NCBI GenBank assembly: GCA_003223775.1
Contig: QHWK01000145.1
Location: 1 to 10,296 of the forward strand
From: Acidobacteriota bacterium
Lineage (GTDB): Bacteria > Acidobacteriota > Vicinamibacteria > Vicinamibacterales > CAVVIG01
DNA length: 10,296 bases
Direction: 5' to 3'
In this document: positions 7,021-10,296 of the stretch, one piece after another
How positions within the stretch are numbered: the first letter of the stretch is position 1
Layout: the number at the start of each line of letters is the position of its first letter
The notes under the pieces: generated by a model
Seen by the model: the letters and a program-made list of their open reading frames with translations, nothing else
Database searches by the model: none
What the model was told of the DNA's origin: nothing
Translations under genes and position numbers: made by a program

Positions 7021-7362
7021 CTACTTGGGCGGCTGCTGCGGCGGCGGCGTCGGCGGCTTGGCGGGCGTCGTCGGCGCCGGCTTGGGCGCGGCCGGCGCCG
7101 CGGTCCCGCTGACGACCGATCCCGGGCCGCGCTGGCCGATGATCGCGAGCGCCATCGCGCCCACCATGAAGAGCGCCGCGAGGACCGCGGTGGCCTTCGA
7201 CAGCACGGTCGCGCCGGCTCGCGCGCCGAACGCCGACTGGCTGCTGCCGCCGCCGAACGCGGCCGCCATGTCGCCTTTCCCCTGCTGCAGCAGGATCACG
7301 AGCAGCAGGACGAAACACGTCAGCACATAAAACGCCGTGAGAAGGTAATACGCTACAGCCAT
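7021..7362 (-). CDS. secG: Preprotein translocase subunit SecG
   Basis: This 113-residue membrane protein is the small accessory subunit of the SecYEG channel, which aids SecA-driven protein export. Two hydrophobic helices lie at about residues 5-26 and 56-76. Between them is the conserved cytoplasmic loop LLQQGKGDMAAAFGGGSSQSAFG (residues 24-46), the strongest SecG hallmark. Residues ~84-113 form an Ala/Pro-rich tail ending in PPTPPPQQPPK. It is probably disordered and is longer than in minimal SecG proteins. The start is ATG 7362 with a weak purine stretch (GAAAGCGG) upstream. It lies 31 bases after the tpiA stop and 14 bases before the tRNA-Leu gene, which fits one transcript. The stop codon is TAG, evidence that TAG terminates in this organism. 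Confidence 0.95.
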   Translation of the reverse strand: MAVAYYLLTAFYVLTCFVLLLVILLQQGKGDMAAAFGGGSSQSAFGARAGATVLSKATAVLAALFMVGAMALAIIGQRGPGSVVSGTAAPAAPKPAPTTPAKPPTPPPQQPPK

Positions 7363-7393
7363 AAGCCGCTTTCGTTGGAGCAGGAAACCCCGA

Positions 7394-8161
7394 TTATACA
7401 GCAGCCCGCCGGCTCCTGACGACGATCTCCGTGAAGCTCTTGACGTCGAGGCTCGCGCCGCCGACGAGCGCGCCGTCGACGTCCGCTTCGGCGACGAGCT
7501 CGGCGATATTATCCGGCTTCACGCTCCCGCCGTACAGCAGATGACACCGATCCGCGGCGTCGGCGCCGAACCACTGGCGCAGCCGCTTGCGAATGTGTGC
7601 ATGCGCTTCGCCGGCCTGCGCCGCCGTCGCCGTCCGACCGGTGCCGATCGCCCACACCGGCTCGTACGCGACGACGATGTCGGCGAGCTGCGGCGCGCCG
7701 AGGCCGTCGAGGCCGTCCTTGATCTGCCGATCGAGAATCGCGAGCGTCTCGTTCCGCTCGCGCTCCTCGAGCGTCTCGCCGATGCAGACGATCGGCGTGA
7801 GCCCGGCGCCGATCGCCGCGCTCGTCTTGCGATTCACGATCGCGTCGGTGTCGCCGAACAGCCGCCGCCGCTCGGAGTGCCCGACGATCACGTACTCGGC
7901 GCCCGCCTCCTTGATCATCGCGGCCGAGACCTCGCCGGTGAATGCGCCCTCGCGCTCCCAGTAGAGATCCTGCGCCGCGACGCCGATGTTCGAGTTGCGC
8001 GCCGCTTCGGCCACCGCGTGCACCGCCGTGAACGGCGGCGCGACGACGATCTCGACGTCGGCGACGTCCTTCACTGCGCTCCGCAGCTCCTTCACGAACA
8101 CGACGGCCTCGTGCACCGTCTTGAACATCTTCCAGTTGCCGGCGATGAATGGAATGCGCAT
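7394..8161 (-). CDS. tpiA: Triose-phosphate isomerase
   Basis: TpiA interconverts dihydroxyacetone phosphate and glyceraldehyde 3-phosphate in glycolysis and gluconeogenesis. It is a cytoplasmic TIM-barrel homodimer. The 255 residues match the family length and all catalytic elements are present. These are Asn9 and Lys11 in AGNWKM, His95 in VGHSERR, the general base Glu167 in AYEPVWAIGTG (which also starts flexible loop 6), and phosphate-binding GGSVKPDN (211-218) with ALVGGASL (231-238). The start is ATG 8161. The sequence just before it on the minus strand (GCCTGCCCTGACCT) holds no Shine-Dalgarno motif because repeat DNA fills the gap to pgk. How initiation works is unclear. It follows pgk after 115 bases of repeats and precedes secG by 31 bases. 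Confidence 0.97.
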   Translation of the reverse strand: MRIPFIAGNWKMFKTVHEAVVFVKELRSAVKDVADVEIVVAPPFTAVHAVAEAARNSNIGVAAQDLYWEREGAFTGEVSAAMIKEAGAEYVIVGHSERRRLFGDTDAIVNRKTSAAIGAGLTPIVCIGETLEERERNETLAILDRQIKDGLDGLGAPQLADIVVAYEPVWAIGTGRTATAAQAGEAHAHIRKRLRQWFGADAADRCHLLYGGSVKPDNIAELVAEADVDGALVGGASLDVKSFTEIVVRSRRAAV

Positions 8162-8167
8162 AGGTCA

Positions 8168-8210
8168 GGGCAGGCCGGGCGGGCCGGGCAGGCCGGGCAG
8201 GCCAGGCGGG
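8168..8210. repeat. 9-bp GC-rich tandem repeat, left arm
   Basis: Four successive 9-base units run from 8168 to 8203: gggcaggcc, gggcgggcc, gggcaggcc, gggcaggcc. A partial fifth, aggcggg, runs to 8210. The first unit begins 7 bases from the tpiA start codon. A translated collagen-like pattern here (Gly-Arg-Pro) is a by-product of the repeat, not a gene. Confidence 0.9.
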
Positions 8211-8270
8211 TAAGACGTTTGGGGTGTGTCAGGCATTACCTGCCAGGCCTGCCAGGCCCGCCTGGCGCGC
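8179..8270. repeat. Imperfect 35-bp inverted repeat (large hairpin) in the pgk-tpiA gap
   Basis: Bases 8179-8213 pair with 8236-8270 around a 22-base loop. On the plus strand there are 29 Watson-Crick pairs, two G-T wobbles and four mismatches (at 8182, 8190, 8195 and 8204). The right arm carries the same unit in inverted form (cctgccagg at 8239 and 8248, cccgcctgg at 8257). In the pgk-tpiA mRNA, read from the minus strand, the two wobbles become mismatches and one mismatch becomes a G-U pair. The stem stays very stable. It has no T-tract on either side, so it is not a classical terminator. An mRNA-stabilising or attenuating element, or an interspersed palindromic repeat, would fit. Confidence 0.85.
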
Positions 8271-8276
8271 GGCGCG

Positions 8277-9473
8277 TCATCGTTTTTCCTCGAGCGCCGC
8301 CACCCCAGGCAGCGTGCGGCCGCCGAGGAATTCGAGCGACGCGCCGCCGCCGGTCGAAATGTGCGTGATCCGGTCTTCGATGCCCGCTTTCTTCACGGCC
8401 GCGATCGAATCGCCGCCGCCGATGATCGTCGTCCCCTTGACGGCGGCGACCGCGCGCGCGACGGCGCTGGTGCCCGCCGCGAACGCCTCGATCTCGAACA
8501 CGCCCATCGGCCCGTTCCACACGACGGTCTTCGCGTCCGCGATCGCCGCTTCGTAGCGTTTGATCGTCGCCGGCCCGATGTCGACGCCCATCCGGTTGCC
8601 AATCGCGCTCGACGCGATCGGCAGCACCTCGTTGATGGTCCCCGGCTCGATGCGATCGGTGACGACGTGATCGACCGGCAGCTCGAACTGCACGCGACTC
8701 TTCGCCGCGGACGCTTCGATCTGCCGCGCCTCCTCGAGCTTCTCGTCCTCCACGAGCGATCGTCCGACGTCGATGCCGCGCGCCTTGAAGAAGGTGTACG
8801 CCATTGCGCCGCCGACGAGCAGTCGGTCCACCCGTCCGAGCATGTTCTGGATCACGTCGATCTTGTCGGACACTTTCGCGCCGCCGAGGATCGCGACGAA
8901 CGGCCGCTCGGGCGCCTCCAGCGCGTGGCCGAGATACTGCAGCTCCTGCTCCATCAGCAGCCCCGCCGCGGGCCGCTTCACGAAATGCGTGACGGCCTCC
9001 ACCGACGCGTGCGCGCGGTGCGCGGCGCCGAACGCGTCGTCCACGTAGCGATCGGCGAGCTCGGCGAGCTGCTGCGCGAAGGCGGCGTCGTTCTTCTCTT
9101 CCTCCGGATGAAAGCGGAGGTTCTCGAGCAGCACGAGCTTTCGGTCGCGCGCGCCGTGCGCCTCCGTCACCGCGCCGCGCGCCTCGCTGCCGACGCAGTC
9201 GGTCGCGAAGAGCACCGGCCGCTCCAGGAGATCCGCGAGGCGGTCGGCCACCGGCCGGAGGCTCATATCGGGGACTGGTTTGCCCTTCGGCCGTCCGAGG
9301 TGGCTCGCGAGGACAACGGTTCCGCCCTGGTCGAGCGCGTAGCGAATCGTCGGCAGCGACGCGCGGATGCGCGTGTCGTCGCCGATGACGCCGCCCTTGA
9401 GCGGCACGTTGAAGTCGACGCGGACGAAGACGCGCTGCCGAACGAGATCCAGATCCCGGATCGAGAGCTTCAC
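8277..9473 (-). CDS. pgk: Phosphoglycerate kinase
   Basis: Pgk transfers the acyl phosphate of 1,3-bisphosphoglycerate to ADP, the first ATP-yielding step of glycolysis. It is a cytoplasmic monomer. The 398 residues match the family length. N-domain substrate motifs are VRVDFNVP (17-24), SHLGRPKG (57-64) and ENLRFHPEE (117-125). C-domain nucleotide motifs are GGAKVSDK (197-204), WNGPMGVFE (319-327), GGGDS (352-356) and STGGGASLEFL (373-383). The start is GTG 9473, which overlaps the gap stop (GTGA), with AAGAAAGGG just upstream inside gap. This implies translational coupling. The frame is also open further upstream, but that part is gap DNA read in another frame. The stop is TGA, six bases before the hairpin repeat. 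Confidence 0.97.
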   Translation of the reverse strand: MKLSIRDLDLVRQRVFVRVDFNVPLKGGVIGDDTRIRASLPTIRYALDQGGTVVLASHLGRPKGKPVPDMSLRPVADRLADLLERPVLFATDCVGSEARGAVTEAHGARDRKLVLLENLRFHPEEEKNDAAFAQQLAELADRYVDDAFGAAHRAHASVEAVTHFVKRPAAGLLMEQELQYLGHALEAPERPFVAILGGAKVSDKIDVIQNMLGRVDRLLVGGAMAYTFFKARGIDVGRSLVEDEKLEEARQIEASAAKSRVQFELPVDHVVTDRIEPGTINEVLPIASSAIGNRMGVDIGPATIKRYEAAIADAKTVVWNGPMGVFEIEAFAAGTSAVARAVAAVKGTTIIGGGDSIAAVKKAGIEDRITHISTGGGASLEFLGGRTLPGVAALEEKR

Positions 9474-10296
9474 AGCCCTTTCTTCACGAGCGTGCGCAGC
9501 AGGTCGACGCAGCGGTTCGAGTAGCCCCACTCGTTGTCGTACCACGACAGCACTTTCAGGAAGTCGCCTTCCATCACCTTCGTGTAGGGCATGTCGACGA
9601 TCGACGAGTGCGGGTTGCCCTTGAAGTCCACCGACACGAGCTCGTCGTACGAGCACGCGAGGATGCCCTTGAGCGGGCCGTCGGCCGCCGCCTTCAGCGC
9701 GGCGTTCACCTCTTCGGCGGTGACCGTGCGGTTCATCACGGCGGCGAGATCGACGATCGACACGTTCGGCGTCGGCACGCGCATCGAGATGCCGTCGAGC
9801 CGCCCCTTGAGATCGGGCAGCACCTCGCCGACGGCGACGGCCGCGCCCGTCGTCGTCGGAATCATCGAGAGCGCCGCGGCGCGCGCGCGCCGCAGATCCT
9901 TGTGCGGCAGATCGAGCAGCTGCTGATCGTTCGTGTACGAGTGGATCGTCGTCATCCACCCTTTCTTGATGCCGAAGGCCTGATGCAGCACCTTCGCGAG
10001 CGGCGCGAGGCAGTTGGTCGTGCACGACGCGTTCGAGATGATCTGGTGCTTCGCCGGATCGTAGCAGTCGTCGTTGACGCCGAGCACGACGGTGACGTCG
10101 GGCTTCTTCGCCGGCGCGGTGATGACGACGCGCTTGGCGCCGGCGGTGAGATGCTTCGCCGCCGCGTCGCGGTCGGTGAAGAGGCCGGTCGACTCGAAGA
10201 CGACGTCGACGCCGAGGTCCTTCCACGGCAGCTGCGCCGGATCGCGCACCGACAGCACCTTGAACTCGTCGCCGTCCACGCTGATCGCATCCTGCG
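9470..10296 (-). CDS. gap: Glyceraldehyde-3-phosphate dehydrogenase (5' end outside window)
   Basis: Gap oxidises and phosphorylates glyceraldehyde 3-phosphate to 1,3-bisphosphoglycerate, the substrate of the next gene's product. About 275 C-terminal residues are visible and the first ~60, including the dinucleotide-binding glycine motif, lie beyond the window. The frame continues to the last base, so the GTG at 10279 is an internal codon. Seen here are FESTGLF, the active-site motif SNASCTTNCLAP with nucleophile Cys at 10022-10024, TTIHSYTNDQ, the partner-domain SMIPTTTGAA with RVPTPNVS, and the conserved end WYDNEWGYSNR with the usual C-terminal helix. NAD versus NADP preference cannot be judged without the N terminus. 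It is the first visible gene of the cluster, and the operon promoter should lie outside this window. Confidence 0.97.
   Translation of the reverse strand, partial: QDAISVDGDEFKVLSVRDPAQLPWKDLGVDVVFESTGLFTDRDAAAKHLTAGAKRVVITAPAKKPDVTVVLGVNDDCYDPAKHQIISNASCTTNCLAPLAKVLHQAFGIKKGWMTTIHSYTNDQQLLDLPHKDLRRARAAALSMIPTTTGAAVAVGEVLPDLKGRLDGISMRVPTPNVSIVDLAAVMNRTVTAEEVNAALKAAADGPLKGILACSYDELVSVDFKGNPHSSIVDMPYTKVMEGDFLKVLSWYDNEWGYSNRCVDLLRTLVKKGL

Noticed and set aside
8168..8270. CRISPR array
   Set aside because: Units are 9 bases, contiguous and without spacers, and no cas genes are present.
8226..9524. Plus-strand 432-residue open frame
   Set aside because: It is antisense to pgk, whose motifs are all present on the minus strand, and it has Arg/Asp/Ala-rich low-information content.
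8277..10226. 649-residue minus-strand frame as a long Pgk
   Set aside because: Residues before the GTG at 9473 are the gap gene read in another frame. Pgk begins at the GTGA overlap and has the normal length of 398 residues.

Overview
This is a GC-rich bacterial window with nearly full coding density; no gene-free stretch exceeds about 195 bases. It most likely comes from an Acidobacteriota genome, plausibly of the Vicinamibacteria type. The main pointers are two adjacent long permeases of the ADOP family (acidobacterial duplicated orphan permease, TIGR03434), no ABC ATPase gene beside them, and a PadR regulator directly upstream. The lineage is an inference from family content, because no rRNA or marker gene is present.

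Layout. At 1-999 (+) lies the C-terminal end of an RND/MMPL-type exporter. It converges on the next gene with 22 bases between the stop codons. From 6804 down to 1022 (-) runs a locus in the order padR, ADOP2, ADOP1. The padR gene has a recognisable sigma70-type promoter. The -10, the spacer and one base of the -35 lie within a 22-bp near-perfect palindrome, a strong candidate for an autoregulatory operator. ADOP2 (6425-3681) is intact in frame for 914 sense codons except for one TAG at 5460-5462, so it is scored as a pseudogene or split gene. ADOP1 (3487-1022) is intact but lacks the N-terminal prefix domain of ADOP2.

From the right edge down to 6871 (-) runs a central-carbon and secretion cluster: gap (5' end cut by the window), pgk (GTG start overlapping the gap stop), tpiA, secG and tRNA-Leu(GAG). 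It ends in a 14-bp intrinsic terminator, and no promoter is evident between its genes. gap, pgk and tpiA encode three consecutive triose-phosphate enzymes of glycolysis. SecG is a membrane subunit of the Sec translocon. The secG to tRNA-Leu(GAG) order is the same as secG-leuU in E. coli.

The least explained DNA is the 115-base pgk-tpiA gap. It is made almost wholly of a 9-bp GC-rich unit, first in tandem and then inverted, and can fold into an imperfect 35-bp hairpin that ends 17 bases before the tpiA start. I see no clearly novel multi-gene system. The best leads are this repeat hairpin, the padR operator and the single nonsense codon in ADOP2.
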